Shown here: piece after piece, positions 43,964 to 53,938 of the stretch
How the letters are laid out: every line of letters begins with the position of its first letter
Numbering within the stretch: position 1 is the first letter of the stretch
DNA from: HGM04593 sp045644465
Lineage (GTDB): Bacteria; Bacteroidota; Bacteroidia; Bacteroidales; Bacteroidaceae
DNA length: 64,000 nt
Reading direction: 5' to 3'
Assembly: GCA_045644465.1 (NCBI GenBank)
Contig: JAZRGV010000006.1
Span: 62,001-126,000, forward strand
The notes under the pieces: generated by a model
What the model was told of the DNA's origin: nothing
Databases searched by the model: none
Seen by the model: the letters and a program-made list of their open reading frames with translations, nothing else
Program-made: the position numbers and the translations under genes

Positions 43964-44461
43964 TTATTTTGTGCGTTTTAGGTAAGTGACGAAGCGGTAC
44001 TCGTAATCGTGTTTTTCGTCTTTTTCATGCGCTTCATTCTCGATTACCTCCCATTCGCTTTTTGTGAATTCCGGGAAAAAGGCATCTGCGTTTTCGGGGG
44101 TATCGTTTATCTCTGTAAGGCATAGTATGTCGGCGAAAGGTATAGCAGTCTTGTAAAGCATCTCTCCGCCAATGATATATACAATATCCTCATTCTTGCA
44201 GTTTGCAAGAGCCTCTTCCAGCGATTTGAACGTCTCGGTACCAGGGAATTCTGTCTCCTTGCGCGAGAGTACAATGTTTCTGCGGTTGGGTAGTGCACCT
44301 TTGGGTAGCGAACGGAATGTGTTGCTGCCCATAATGATGGTGTGTCCTGTTGTCAGCTCCTTAAAGCGCTTGAGGTCGTTAGGCAACCAATATATCAGCT
44401 TGTTGCCTATTCCAATTGCATTGTTCTTTGCGATTGCTGCTATGAGTGCTATCTTTTGCAT
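43964..44461 (-). CDS. folA: dihydrofolate reductase
   Basis: A 165-residue NADPH enzyme that regenerates tetrahydrofolate. Motifs: AAIAKNNAIGIGNKLIYWLPNDLKRFK, with the active-site acid in the WLPNDL segment, then TIIMGSNTFRSLPKGALPNRRNIVLSR and IVYIIGGEMLY. It lies 5 nt downstream of thyA; ThyA makes dihydrofolate that FolA recycles, so the pairing is functional and probably one transcript. Confidence 0.96.
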   Translation of the reverse strand: MQKIALIAAIAKNNAIGIGNKLIYWLPNDLKRFKELTTGHTIIMGSNTFRSLPKGALPNRRNIVLSRKETEFPGTETFKSLEEALANCKNEDIVYIIGGEMLYKTAIPFADILCLTEINDTPENADAFFPEFTKSEWEVIENEAHEKDEKHDYEYRFVTYLKRTK

Positions 44462-44466
44462 GTTTC

Positions 44467-45261
44467 TTATACGGCTACTACGCCTTTGATGTGTGGGTGT
44501 GCATCGTAGTTCTCAAGAGTGAAATCCTCGAACTTGAACGAGAAAATGTCTTTTATCTCGGGGTTTATAGCCATTGTAGGCAGTTTCTTTGGCTCGCGTG
44601 TGAGCTGCAGTTTTACCTGCTCTATATGGTTGAGGTATATATGTGCATCTCCAAGCGTGTGAATGAATTCGCCGGGTTTGAGCCCTGTGACTTGTGCCAT
44701 CATCAACAGCAGCAACGAGTACGAAGCAATGTTGAATGGAACGCCAAGGAAACAGTCTGCGCTACGTTGGTATAGCTGCAGGCTTAGTTTGCCGTCTGCT
44801 ACATAGAATTGGAACATGGCATGGCATGGGGGCAGATTCATGTTCTTTATGTCTGCTACATTCCATGCATTTACGATGATGCGTCGCGAATCGGGATTGT
44901 TCTTTATCGTTTCAACAACTTCTTTTATCTGGTCAATATGTTCTCCGTCATATCCCGGCCAAGAACGCCATTGATAGCCATATATGTGTCCCAAATCGCC
45001 GTTTTCGTCGGCCCATTCGTTCCATATTCTCACTCCGTTGTCCTGCAGATATTTCACGTTGGTATCACCATTGAGGAACCATAGCAATTCGTGGATGATT
45101 GATTTAAGGTGCAGCTTCTTTGTCGTAAGGCATGGAAAACCCTCTTCAAGGTTGAAGCGCATCTGATGACCAAAAACACTCAAGGTTCCGGTGCCGGTGC
45201 GGTCTTCTTTCTTCGCACCCTCTGTGATGATTCTGTTGAGCAGATCAAGGTATTGTTTCAT
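44467..45261 (-). CDS. thyA: thymidylate synthase
   Basis: A 264-residue enzyme that methylates dUMP to dTMP with methylene-tetrahydrofolate. Motifs include KEDRTGTGTLSVFGHQMRF, LWFLNGDTNVKYL, WRSWPGYDG, the catalytic Cys in NLPPCHAMFQFYV, LYQRSADCFLGVPFNIASY and GDAHIYLNHIEQ. The length is that of the E. coli type. A minus-strand -7-like box TATATTTG lies at 45290-45297, about 30 nt upstream. Confidence 0.97.
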   Translation of the reverse strand: MKQYLDLLNRIITEGAKKEDRTGTGTLSVFGHQMRFNLEEGFPCLTTKKLHLKSIIHELLWFLNGDTNVKYLQDNGVRIWNEWADENGDLGHIYGYQWRSWPGYDGEHIDQIKEVVETIKNNPDSRRIIVNAWNVADIKNMNLPPCHAMFQFYVADGKLSLQLYQRSADCFLGVPFNIASYSLLLLMMAQVTGLKPGEFIHTLGDAHIYLNHIEQVKLQLTREPKKLPTMAINPEIKDIFSFKFEDFTLENYDAHPHIKGVVAV

Positions 45262-45472
45262 ATTTCTGTAGCTTTTTCTAAATAATATGCAAATATATAA
45301 TTTCGCTTTTTTTTTTCCTAACGAAAAGGGGTTTTAATCTTGTTTTTGTCTTGTGTAAATATTCAAATACTTTTTATTGGTTAAATTTAATTATTATTTA
45401 TAATAAATATTGCTGTCGTGAATGAGATTACCACATAAAAATACTATATTTGCAAATTAGGAAAAGTATGTA

Positions 45473-46840
45473 ATGTTTTCTGTAATGAAACTGAATGCTG
45501 ATTTTGTAAAAAGAACAGAGGCTCTTTTCGGAAAAGACGTCTATGCTCGTTTTATGCAGGCGCTCGAAGTGGAGCCTGTTGTAAGTGTTCGTTATAATGA
45601 ACTGAAAACAGCGTCGAACGATGAATGCAGGATGGTGCCTTGGGCTGCCTGCGGACGTTACCTTGAGTCGCGTCCTGTTTTTACGGCCGACCCACTTTTT
45701 CATGCCGGTTGCTATTATGTGCAAGAGGCCTCTTCCATGTTCGTGGAGCAGGTAATAAAACAGTATGTCCACGAGCCGGTACGAGCTCTTGACCTGTGCG
45801 CTGCTCCCGGTGGAAAGTCAACTCACTTGCTCTCGGTATTGCCGCACGGCAGTATGCTCGTTTCCAACGAACCGATGCCCTTGCGTGCACAGATATTGGC
45901 TGAAAATGTTACCAAATGGGGACATCCTGCATCTATGGTAACAAAGAATATGCCTGCCGATTTTGCCCCTTTTAGGGAGTTCTTCGACTTTATGCTGGTA
46001 GATGCTCCATGCTCGGGCGAGGGTATGTTCCGAAAAGAGCCAAAGGCAGTAGAGCAGTGGAGTGTTTCGAATGTGCAGATGTGTGCCGACCGTCAGAAGG
46101 AGATACTTGCCGATATATGGCCTTCGTTGCGTCCCGGTGGTTTGTTGGTATATAGCACATGTACCTACAACAGTGAAGAGAACGAACAGAACGTTTCTTG
46201 GATAGCCGAAGAGCTTGGAGCAGAGGTCCTCGAACTGAATGTTCCTGAAGATTGGGGGGTAACAGGCTCATTGTATGGTGATAAAATGCCGGTTTATCGT
46301 TTTATACCCGGTATTGCCCAGGGTGAAGGTTTCTTCCTGGCAGTGTTGAGAAAGAATGGCGATGGCGCGTTGGTGCAACCACGTCAGCCACGCTGGCAGC
46401 AGGCACCGGCAAAAATAAGAGCCGAAGTTGAAAAATATCTGCTTAATCCCGAATATTTCAATTTTGTTCAGGATGGCGATACTATAACAGCGATGCCCAA
46501 GGAGCATACAGCGGCAATGGTTGCCCTGCAGCAAAAGATGTGCGTACTGCATTGTGGCTTGCCTGTTGCTACGGTGAAGAACAATAAACTGTTGCCCATA
46601 CATCCGTTGGCAATGAGTACTGCTTTGCGCAAGGAGGCATTCAATGTGGTGGAACTGGAACTCGACCAGGCTTTGATGTATCTGCATCGCGAAACCTTGT
46701 CGTTGCAATCCCAGCCTGTTGGCTATCTCTTGCTTACATACAAGGGAGTACCCATAGGTTTTGCAAAGAATGTCGGCAATAGGGCAAACAATCTCTACCC
46801 GACAGAATGGAGAATACGTAAGAACTTAGTTGATTTATAA
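45473..46840 (+). CDS. RsmB/RsmF-type RNA (cytosine-5) methyltransferase
   Basis: A 455-residue SAM-dependent RNA m5C methyltransferase. The SAM site is VRALDLCAAPGGKSTHLLS (about 101-119). The two catalytic Cys motifs are MLVDAPCSGEGMFRKEP and LLVYSTCTYNSEENEQN. The C-terminal part is a PUA-like region with HCGLPVATVKNNKLLPIHPLAM and YKGVPIGFAKNVGNRANNLYP, as in RsmF. The rRNA target is not provable here. ATG 45473 or ATG 45485 are both possible; a -7 box TATATTTG is at 45445-45452. Confidence 0.92.
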   Translation: MFSVMKLNADFVKRTEALFGKDVYARFMQALEVEPVVSVRYNELKTASNDECRMVPWAACGRYLESRPVFTADPLFHAGCYYVQEASSMFVEQVIKQYVHEPVRALDLCAAPGGKSTHLLSVLPHGSMLVSNEPMPLRAQILAENVTKWGHPASMVTKNMPADFAPFREFFDFMLVDAPCSGEGMFRKEPKAVEQWSVSNVQMCADRQKEILADIWPSLRPGGLLVYSTCTYNSEENEQNVSWIAEELGAEVLELNVPEDWGVTGSLYGDKMPVYRFIPGIAQGEGFFLAVLRKNGDGALVQPRQPRWQQAPAKIRAEVEKYLLNPEYFNFVQDGDTITAMPKEHTAAMVALQQKMCVLHCGLPVATVKNNKLLPIHPLAMSTALRKEAFNVVELELDQALMYLHRETLSLQSQPVGYLLLTYKGVPIGFAKNVGNRANNLYPTEWRIRKNLVDL

Positions 46841-46857
46841 TTAAAACTAAATATCAA

Positions 46858-48957
46858 ATGAAAAAGATTTTATTGTCGTTGATGTTGCTCATCGCAACAT
46901 TGAACTCAAGTGCTCAATTTGGAAATTTTGAGCCTGTGACTTTTGAAGAGACTGTAGCTGTTAATGGTGCAGACGGAACTATTGAATTCGAGGCGTATAT
47001 CGAGTCGGGTTATCATCTCTATTCTACCAACATTCCCGAGGGTGGTCCAACCCCAATGGAGGTTACATACAGCGTGGTAGAGGGCGCTGAAGTTGTTGGC
47101 GAACTTATCCCCGGAGAAGGTGCTGTAACCGAGATGGACCCTATGTTCGAGATGATGGTTACACATTTCAGTGAAACAGCCGTTTTCACCCAGAAAGTGA
47201 AATTCCTCGGTGGAAAATACCGTATCAAAGGAACTTTGCGTTTCCAGTCGTGCAGCGATTCAAACTGTGTTCCAGGACGTTATGATTTCGACATAACAGG
47301 TGAGACAGTTGTTGAGAAACCTGTTGTAAAGGAGGTTGCAAAGCCTGCAGCACCAGCTGTAAAGAAAGAAGAGAAACCTGCTGCTCAGCCCAAGAGCGAA
47401 CCGGCAAAGCCTGCAAAGAAGGCTGAAGAGCCCGCACCTGTGAAAACCGAGGTGGCTGCTCCTGTTGTTGAGGAAAAAGTAGAAGAGCCTGCTGTTGTTG
47501 CTGTTGAAAGCAATGAGCCAAAGTCTTCTATTTGGGAGCCTGTTGTCGATAAGATTGCGTTGCAGAACGAGGCTGAGGAAACCGGTAACCGTTCTATTTG
47601 GATTACATTCATCCTTGGTTTCGGTGGTGGTCTTTTGGCATTGCTCACCCCATGTGTGTGGCCAATTATCCCAATGACCGTAAGTTTCTTCCTGAAGCGC
47701 TCTAAAGGACGTAAGCAGGCAGTACGCGAGGCGTTGATTTATGGTGCATCAATCATTGTGATATATCTTGTTCTTGGCTTGGCGGTAACACTCATCTTTG
47801 GCGCAGGAGCATTGAATGCACTTTCAACAAATGCAATATTCAACATCATATTCTGTTTGATGCTGCTCATCTTCGGTGCTTCGTTCTTGGGTGGTTTTGA
47901 GATTACATTGCCATCGTCATGGACAAACAAGATTGACGAGAAAGCAGGAAACACAAGCGGCTTGTTGAGTATCTTCTTTATGGCGTTTACCCTTACATTG
48001 GTATCGTTCTCTTGTACAGGTCCTATCATCGGATTCCTCTTGGTAGAGGTATCTACATCGGGTGAGATTTTTGGTCCTGCAGTGGGTATGTTGGGCTTCG
48101 CGCTTGCATTGGCATTGCCATTCACATTGTTTGCGCTCTTCCCATCGTTGTTGAAGCAGACTCCACGCTCAGGTAGCTGGATGAATACCATTAAGGTTGT
48201 TCTTGGCTTTGTTGAGATTGCTTTTGCCTTGAAGTTCTTCTCTGTTGCCGACTTGTCATACCACTGGGGATTGCTCGACCGCGAGACATTCCTTGCTTTG
48301 TGGATTGCATTGTTTGCAATATTGGGCTTGTATCTCTTGAAGATTATACACTTGCCACATGACGACGAAAGCGACAAGAAAGCATCGGTGCCAGGTTTCT
48401 TTATGGGTTTGGTGTCATTCGCTTTTGCAATTTATATGATACCCGGTTTGTGGGGTGCTCCATGTAAGGCAATCAGTGCATTTGCACCACCTATGAGTAC
48501 TCAGGACTTCAGCTTGTACGATAACAGTTTCCATCCTCATGTCGATGACTATGAGCTTGCTCTCGAGATGGGACGTCGTGAGGGAAAACCTGTGTTGCTC
48601 GATTTTACAGGTCACGGTTGTGTGAACTGCCGTAATATGGAGGCATCGGTATGGAGCGACGACCGTGTGATAGACATCATGCGCGAGGACTACATCGTAG
48701 CATCGTTGTATGTCGATGACAGAACACCGCTTGCCAAGCCTTTCGAGGTAGAGGTTAACGGCAAGAAGATGATGCTTGAGACAGTAGGCGACAAGTGGAC
48801 ATACCTTCAGGGACATCGTTTCGGTGCCAATGCACAGCCATTCTATGTATTGGTAGATGCCGATGGTAATCCTCTTTGTGGCTCATATTCATTCAACCTT
48901 GATGTTGATGCCTATATTGATTTCCTTGAGAAGGGTTTGAAGAAATTTGACAAATAA
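46858..48957 (+). CDS. DsbD-like thiol:disulfide interchange protein
   Basis: A 699-residue inner-membrane protein that moves reducing power from cytoplasmic thioredoxin to the periplasm. The signal peptide ends NSSAQ (about 1-19). The N-terminal DsbD alpha-like domain carries the Cys pair in RFQSCSDSNCVPG. An Ala/Pro/Glu/Lys-rich linker (about 155-235) follows. The CcdA/DsbD membrane domain (about 250-540) contains LLALLTPCVWPIIPMTVSFF and SFSCTGPIIG. The C-terminal thioredoxin-like domain has GHGCVNCRNME with the CxxC. It lies 17 bp after the methyltransferase gene. Confidence 0.94.
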   Translation: MKKILLSLMLLIATLNSSAQFGNFEPVTFEETVAVNGADGTIEFEAYIESGYHLYSTNIPEGGPTPMEVTYSVVEGAEVVGELIPGEGAVTEMDPMFEMMVTHFSETAVFTQKVKFLGGKYRIKGTLRFQSCSDSNCVPGRYDFDITGETVVEKPVVKEVAKPAAPAVKKEEKPAAQPKSEPAKPAKKAEEPAPVKTEVAAPVVEEKVEEPAVVAVESNEPKSSIWEPVVDKIALQNEAEETGNRSIWITFILGFGGGLLALLTPCVWPIIPMTVSFFLKRSKGRKQAVREALIYGASIIVIYLVLGLAVTLIFGAGALNALSTNAIFNIIFCLMLLIFGASFLGGFEITLPSSWTNKIDEKAGNTSGLLSIFFMAFTLTLVSFSCTGPIIGFLLVEVSTSGEIFGPAVGMLGFALALALPFTLFALFPSLLKQTPRSGSWMNTIKVVLGFVEIAFALKFFSVADLSYHWGLLDRETFLALWIALFAILGLYLLKIIHLPHDDESDKKASVPGFFMGLVSFAFAIYMIPGLWGAPCKAISAFAPPMSTQDFSLYDNSFHPHVDDYELALEMGRREGKPVLLDFTGHGCVNCRNMEASVWSDDRVIDIMREDYIVASLYVDDRTPLAKPFEVEVNGKKMMLETVGDKWTYLQGHRFGANAQPFYVLVDADGNPLCGSYSFNLDVDAYIDFLEKGLKKFDK

Positions 48958-48975
48958 CAGTAAAAAAACATAGCT

Positions 48976-50487
48976 ATGAACTTTACACCAATAGCAAAAC
49001 CTATATTCAAACATAGAGTAAAACAGATATCCAAGTATGCAACAAATGCCGAGCAGATTCAGCGTGATGTGCTCAAACGACTTGTGAAAACAGCATCCTC
49101 AACGGAGTGGGGTATCAAACACTCATATTCCGACATAGCAAATTATGAACAGTTTGTAAAGTCGGTAGGTGTTCAGGATTATGAAACTCTTAAGGGATAC
49201 ATCGACCGCATGCGTCAGGGCGAAAAGGATGTATTGTGGAAAGGTCGTTGCAAGTGGTTCGCTAAATCTTCGGGAACAACAAACGACAAGAGCAAGTTCA
49301 TCCCTGTTACACCACAAGGTTTGCAGAATGCCCATTACAAAGGTGGTTTTGATGTTGTTGCTCAGTATGTGGCAAACAACCCTACAAGCCGTGTCCTCTC
49401 GGGTAAAGGATTGATTCTTGGCGGTAGCCATGCACCTAACTACAACCTGCCGGGTTCGCTTGTTGGTGACTTGAGTGCAATACTCATCGAGAACTGCAGT
49501 CCTTTCGTGAATATGATTCGCGTTCCGGGTAAGGATATTGCCCTTTTGAGCGACTTCGAGGAGAAGATGGACAAGATTGCTCGTGCAACATCCAAGATGG
49601 ATGTAACCAATCTGTCAGGTGTACCTTCGTGGATGATGGCTGTACTAAAGCATATGCTCGACATCACCGGCAAGAAATCGGTCGATGAGATATGGCCAAA
49701 CCTCGAGGTCTTCTTCCATGGTGGTGTTGCCTTCACTCCTTATCGTGAGCAGTATCATCAGATAATCAAGAGCCCTAACATGAAGTATATGGAAACATAT
49801 AACGCAAGTGAAGGTTTCTTTGGTATTCAGAACGATCCAACCGATCCTGCAATGCTCTTGATGATCGACTACGACGTGTTCTACGAGTTCATTCCATTTG
49901 ATGAATTTGACTCACCCAACCCACGCGTACTTCCTTTGTGGGAGGTCGAGGTTGGCAAGAACTATGCAATGCTAATTTCTACTTCATGTGGTTTGTGGAG
50001 ATATATGATAGGCGACACTGTACGTTTCACAAGCAAAGATCCTTATAAGATTGTTATCTCGGGCCGAACAAAACACTTTATCAATGCGTTTGGTGAAGAA
50101 CTTGTTGTTGATAATGCCGAGAAAGGATTGTTGAAAGCTTGTAACGAGACAGGAGCACAGATACTTGACTACACAGCTGCGCCGGTGTTTATGGATGCCA
50201 ATGCACAGTGTCGTCATCAGTGGCTTATAGAATTTGCCAAGAAACCCGAGTCGATAGAGCAGTTTGCCGAGATTCTTGACAATGAGTTGCAGCATATCAA
50301 CTCCGATTATGAGGCAAAACGCTATAAGAACAAGACTATGCAGCAGCTTGAGATTGTTGTGGCGCGCGAGCACCTTTTCAACGATTGGTTAAAGAGCAAA
50401 GGTAAGCTTGGTGGACAGCACAAAGTGCCACGTTTGAGCAATAACCGTCAGCATATCGACGAACTTTTGTCAATGAACAATATTTGA
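48976..50487 (+). CDS. GH3 auxin-responsive-promoter family protein
   Basis: A 503-residue member of the ANL adenylate-forming group related to plant GH3 acyl-amido synthetases. Adenylation motifs visible are WFAKSSGTTNDKSKFIPVT (P-loop-like, about 88-106), YNASEGFFGIQ (about 275-285), YMIGDTVRF and ISGRTKHFINAFGEEL. Plant GH3 enzymes join amino acids to hormones. In Bacteroidetes the substrate is unknown. It lies between the dsbD-like gene and a lipoprotein gene whose ATG overlaps its stop by one base. Confidence 0.92.
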   Translation: MNFTPIAKPIFKHRVKQISKYATNAEQIQRDVLKRLVKTASSTEWGIKHSYSDIANYEQFVKSVGVQDYETLKGYIDRMRQGEKDVLWKGRCKWFAKSSGTTNDKSKFIPVTPQGLQNAHYKGGFDVVAQYVANNPTSRVLSGKGLILGGSHAPNYNLPGSLVGDLSAILIENCSPFVNMIRVPGKDIALLSDFEEKMDKIARATSKMDVTNLSGVPSWMMAVLKHMLDITGKKSVDEIWPNLEVFFHGGVAFTPYREQYHQIIKSPNMKYMETYNASEGFFGIQNDPTDPAMLLMIDYDVFYEFIPFDEFDSPNPRVLPLWEVEVGKNYAMLISTSCGLWRYMIGDTVRFTSKDPYKIVISGRTKHFINAFGEELVVDNAEKGLLKACNETGAQILDYTAAPVFMDANAQCRHQWLIEFAKKPESIEQFAEILDNELQHINSDYEAKRYKNKTMQQLEIVVAREHLFNDWLKSKGKLGGQHKVPRLSNNRQHIDELLSMNNI

Positions 50488-52421
50488 TGCGAATATACAA
50501 CAACATATTATTGGCAGCATCGCTGCTCGTTGTCATTGCCTGCGCCAGTATGGGCACGCCCGACGGCGGCCCCTATGATGAGGAACCTCCGGTTCTTATG
50601 GAGGCAAAGCCTCATATTGGTGCAACCAATGTCAAGTCGAGCAAGATAACTCTTGAGTTTGATGAAAACATCAAGTTGGTTAATGCCTTTGAGAATGTTG
50701 TTGTATCTCCACCGCAGATACAGATGCCCGTAATAAAATCGTCGGGAAAGCGAGTTTCGGTAGAGCTTATGGATACATTGCTGCCAAACGTAACCTACTC
50801 GATAGATTTCGGCAATGCCATTGTTGACAATAACGAGGGAAACCCTTATGAGGATTTTGCCTATTATTTCTCAACAGGCGATGCTGTTGACACTCTTGCA
50901 GTGTCGGGAACAGTGCTCAATGCCCAGGATTTGGAGCCTATAAAAGGAATTACTGTTGGTTTGCACTCATGCATTGATGATTCTGCTTTTACAAAATTGC
51001 AGTTCGAGAGAGTTTCACGCACCGATTCCAAAGGACACTTTATAATAAAGGGTATCGCTCCTGGAAAATATCGCGTATATGCACTGAGTGAGGCAAACAA
51101 CAACTATCTTTTTGACCAGAAGAGCGAGACGTTGGCCTTTATGGATACCTATGTATCCCCTTCGGCTTCGCCTGCCATACGCCCCGATACCGTTTGGCGC
51201 GACAGTGTAACTATCGACACCATTAAGCAGGTCTCTTATACCCGCTTTAGGCCCGATGACCTTGTGCTGCGTGCTTTCAAGGAGGATTTCTACGCCCAGT
51301 ATCTTGTGAAGTCGCCACGCGACAGCCATAACAAGTTGACACTCTATTTTGCCGAGGCCAATGAAGAGATGCCGCTTATAGAGGGGCTCGATTTTGAAAG
51401 CGATGGAGCATATGTAATAGAGAACAGCGTTAACAACGACACGTTGACACTCTGGTTCAAGGATTCTGTTGTGTATCGTGCCGACACGTTGACGATGAGG
51501 GTAACATACAATGTTGCTGACTCGCTTGGCAATATGGTTGCAAAGAGCGATACCATATATGCATCGCCCAAGCGACGTTGGGAAAAGGTTGTCGAGCAAC
51601 AGAACGAAAAACTGGAAAAGGACCGTAAAGAGTTCCTGAAAAAAGCAAAGCGTAACGAGAACTACGACGAGAATAACCCACCCGAATATATCCCGCCCAC
51701 CAAGGACATTAAAGTTCGTTTCTCCGGCTCTTCGTCAATGGATGTGAATGCAACAATCTCTTTCACTTTTGACGAGCCTCTTGAAAAGTTGGATACAATG
51801 GGAATACATCTCTCGAAGAAAGTCGATTCCTTGTGGGTGCCTGTGGAGTATGTTCTATATCCCGACAGAAACATAAGAAAATATAATCTCTATGCCGAAT
51901 GGCGACCTGGTGAGAGCTATCTCCTAGAGGCCGATTCTGCTACATTCATCGGTTTGTATGGCGGTGTTTCCAACAAATTCACGCAGGAGATAAGTTTCCG
52001 TACATTGGAAGAGTATGCAGTGTTATATCTCGATATTCCGGGAACAGGCAACAATGCATATGTGCAGCTGATGAACAAGAGCGATGCTATAGTGCAGGAA
52101 GAGAAAACCGAAAACAACAAGTGCGCTTTCTATTTCATAAGGCCCGGCATATATTACCTGCGTCTTTTCATCGACGATAACGGTAATGGAATATGGGATA
52201 CCGGCGAATACGAAAAAGGCAGGCAGCCCGAAAGAGTATATTATTATGACCGTCCGTTGGAGTTGCGTGCATTCTTTGAATACACTCAGGACGATTGGGA
52301 TATCAATTCCCCTCTCGACAAGCAAAAGCCGCTTGAGATAACAAAGCAGAAGCCCGATAAGGAGCGCAAGAAGATGAACCGCAACGCCACACGCAAGTTC
52401 AAGACAAAAGAGAAAAAATAA
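50487..52421 (+). CDS. Ig-like-domain outer-membrane lipoprotein
   Basis: A 644-residue lipoprotein. Signal peptide with lipobox VIAC (Cys about 18) followed by ASMGTPDGGPYDEEPP, a common start for this Bacteroidetes family. A bacterial Ig-like (SbsA-type) domain (about 35-130) contains SSKITLEFDENIKL. A carboxypeptidase-regulatory-like segment (about 135-215) has GHFIIKGIAPGKYRVYALSEANNNYLFD. A second Ig-like region (about 410-510) and a C-terminal domain with FIDDNGNGIWDTGEY follow. The tail is strongly basic. Function unknown; probably surface or periplasmic. Confidence 0.87.
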   Translation: MRIYNNILLAASLLVVIACASMGTPDGGPYDEEPPVLMEAKPHIGATNVKSSKITLEFDENIKLVNAFENVVVSPPQIQMPVIKSSGKRVSVELMDTLLPNVTYSIDFGNAIVDNNEGNPYEDFAYYFSTGDAVDTLAVSGTVLNAQDLEPIKGITVGLHSCIDDSAFTKLQFERVSRTDSKGHFIIKGIAPGKYRVYALSEANNNYLFDQKSETLAFMDTYVSPSASPAIRPDTVWRDSVTIDTIKQVSYTRFRPDDLVLRAFKEDFYAQYLVKSPRDSHNKLTLYFAEANEEMPLIEGLDFESDGAYVIENSVNNDTLTLWFKDSVVYRADTLTMRVTYNVADSLGNMVAKSDTIYASPKRRWEKVVEQQNEKLEKDRKEFLKKAKRNENYDENNPPEYIPPTKDIKVRFSGSSSMDVNATISFTFDEPLEKLDTMGIHLSKKVDSLWVPVEYVLYPDRNIRKYNLYAEWRPGESYLLEADSATFIGLYGGVSNKFTQEISFRTLEEYAVLYLDIPGTGNNAYVQLMNKSDAIVQEEKTENNKCAFYFIRPGIYYLRLFIDDNGNGIWDTGEYEKGRQPERVYYYDRPLELRAFFEYTQDDWDINSPLDKQKPLEITKQKPDKERKKMNRNATRKFKTKEKK

Positions 52422-52458
52422 TTAAAAGCGATAATAGTAACAATAAATATATAGTAAT

Positions 52459-53934
52459 ATGGAAAACAAATTCATGATATATAATACGCTCTCGCGTAAG
52501 AAGGAGTTGTTTGAGCCTTTGCATGCACCCAATGTGGGAATGTATGTGTGCGGCCCCACCGTATATGGCCCCGCCCATCTTGGCCATGCACGTCCTGCCA
52601 TAACCTTTGACGTGTTGTTCCGTTATCTTCAGAACCTCGGTTACAAGGTGCGTTATGTACGTAACATAACCGATGTGGGCCACCTTGAGCACGATGCCGA
52701 CGACGGCGAAGACAAGATAGCAAAGAAAGCACGCTTGGAGCAACTCGAGCCAATGGAAGTTGTGCAGCACTATACATTGCACTACCACAAGGTTATGGAG
52801 GCTCTCAACGTATTGCCACCAAGCATCGAGCCACACGCTTCGGGCCACATCATCGAGCAGATTGAGCTTGTGAAAGAGATACTCGACAATGGCTTTGCCT
52901 ATGAGAGCGAAGGTTCGGTCTATTTCGATGTTGCAAAGTACGACAAGGCGCACCACTATGGTATCCTTTCGGGCCGTAACCTCGAAGATGTGCTTAACAC
53001 AACCCGTGACCTCGACGGACAGAACGAGAAACGCAACCCTGCCGACTTCGCTCTTTGGAAGTGCGCGCAACCCGAACACATTATGCGTTGGCCCTCTCCA
53101 TGGAGCAACGGTTTCCCCGGCTGGCACTGCGAGTGTACAGCAATGGGACGCAAATACCTTGGCGAGCAGTTCGATATTCACGGTGGTGGTATGGACCTTG
53201 TATTCCCTCACCACGAGTGCGAGATTGCACAGGGTATGGCGGCTATGGGCAAGCACGTCGTGAAATATTGGATGCACAACAATATGATAACCATCAACGG
53301 AACAAAGATGGGCAAGTCACTGGGTAACTTCATCACCCTTGACGAGTTCTTCAATGGAACACATAAGCTGCTTGCACAGCCATATTCGCCAATGACAATC
53401 CGTTTCTTCATCCTGCAGGCACACTACCGCAGCACTGTCGATTTCAGCAACGAGGCATTGCAGGCTGCCGAGAAAGGTATGCAGCGACTGCTCGAGGCAT
53501 ACAAGACACTCGGAAACCTTGTGGCTTCGGGTGGTACCACAGTTGATGTGGCATCGCTCCGTGCAAAGTGCTACGATGCAATGAACGACGACATGAACAC
53601 CGCGTTGGTTATATCACACTTGTTCGATGCCTGCCGTGCCATCAATCAGATTGCCGACAAGAAAGCAACCATCAGCGAGAGCGACCTTGCAGAGCTAAAG
53701 GATACATTCAAGCTCTTTGCATTCGATATCCTTGGCTTGAAGGAAGAGCGTGGCTCCGACAGCGGCCGTGAAGAGGCTTTTGGAAAGGTTGTCGATATGT
53801 TGTTGCAACAGCGTCAGGTGGCAAAAGCCAATAAAGACTGGGCTACAAGCGACAAGATACGTGACGAACTCGCAGCCCTTGGTTTTGAAATAAAAGATGG
53901 TAAAGAAGGCTCTACCTGGAAATTGAATCGCTGA
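52459..53934 (+). CDS. cysS: cysteinyl-tRNA synthetase
   Basis: A class I aminoacyl-tRNA synthetase of 491 aa that charges tRNA-Cys. The zinc and HIGH region is MYVCGPTVYGPAHLGHARP (about 23-41). HGGGMDLVFPHHECEIAQG binds zinc. The KMSKS equivalent is KMGKSLGN, a conservative variant. The DALR domain is C-terminal (YDAMNDDMNTALVISHLFDA). It lies 37 bp after the lipoprotein gene and 4 bp before the cyclotransferase gene. Confidence 0.97.
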   Translation: MENKFMIYNTLSRKKELFEPLHAPNVGMYVCGPTVYGPAHLGHARPAITFDVLFRYLQNLGYKVRYVRNITDVGHLEHDADDGEDKIAKKARLEQLEPMEVVQHYTLHYHKVMEALNVLPPSIEPHASGHIIEQIELVKEILDNGFAYESEGSVYFDVAKYDKAHHYGILSGRNLEDVLNTTRDLDGQNEKRNPADFALWKCAQPEHIMRWPSPWSNGFPGWHCECTAMGRKYLGEQFDIHGGGMDLVFPHHECEIAQGMAAMGKHVVKYWMHNNMITINGTKMGKSLGNFITLDEFFNGTHKLLAQPYSPMTIRFFILQAHYRSTVDFSNEALQAAEKGMQRLLEAYKTLGNLVASGGTTVDVASLRAKCYDAMNDDMNTALVISHLFDACRAINQIADKKATISESDLAELKDTFKLFAFDILGLKEERGSDSGREEAFGKVVDMLLQQRQVAKANKDWATSDKIRDELAALGFEIKDGKEGSTWKLNR

Positions 53935-53938
53935 TAAG

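Noticed and set aside
52399..53277. 292-residue open frame opposite cysS
   Set aside because: It lies wholly antisense to a conserved synthetase gene; its composition follows cysS codon usage and no motif appears.
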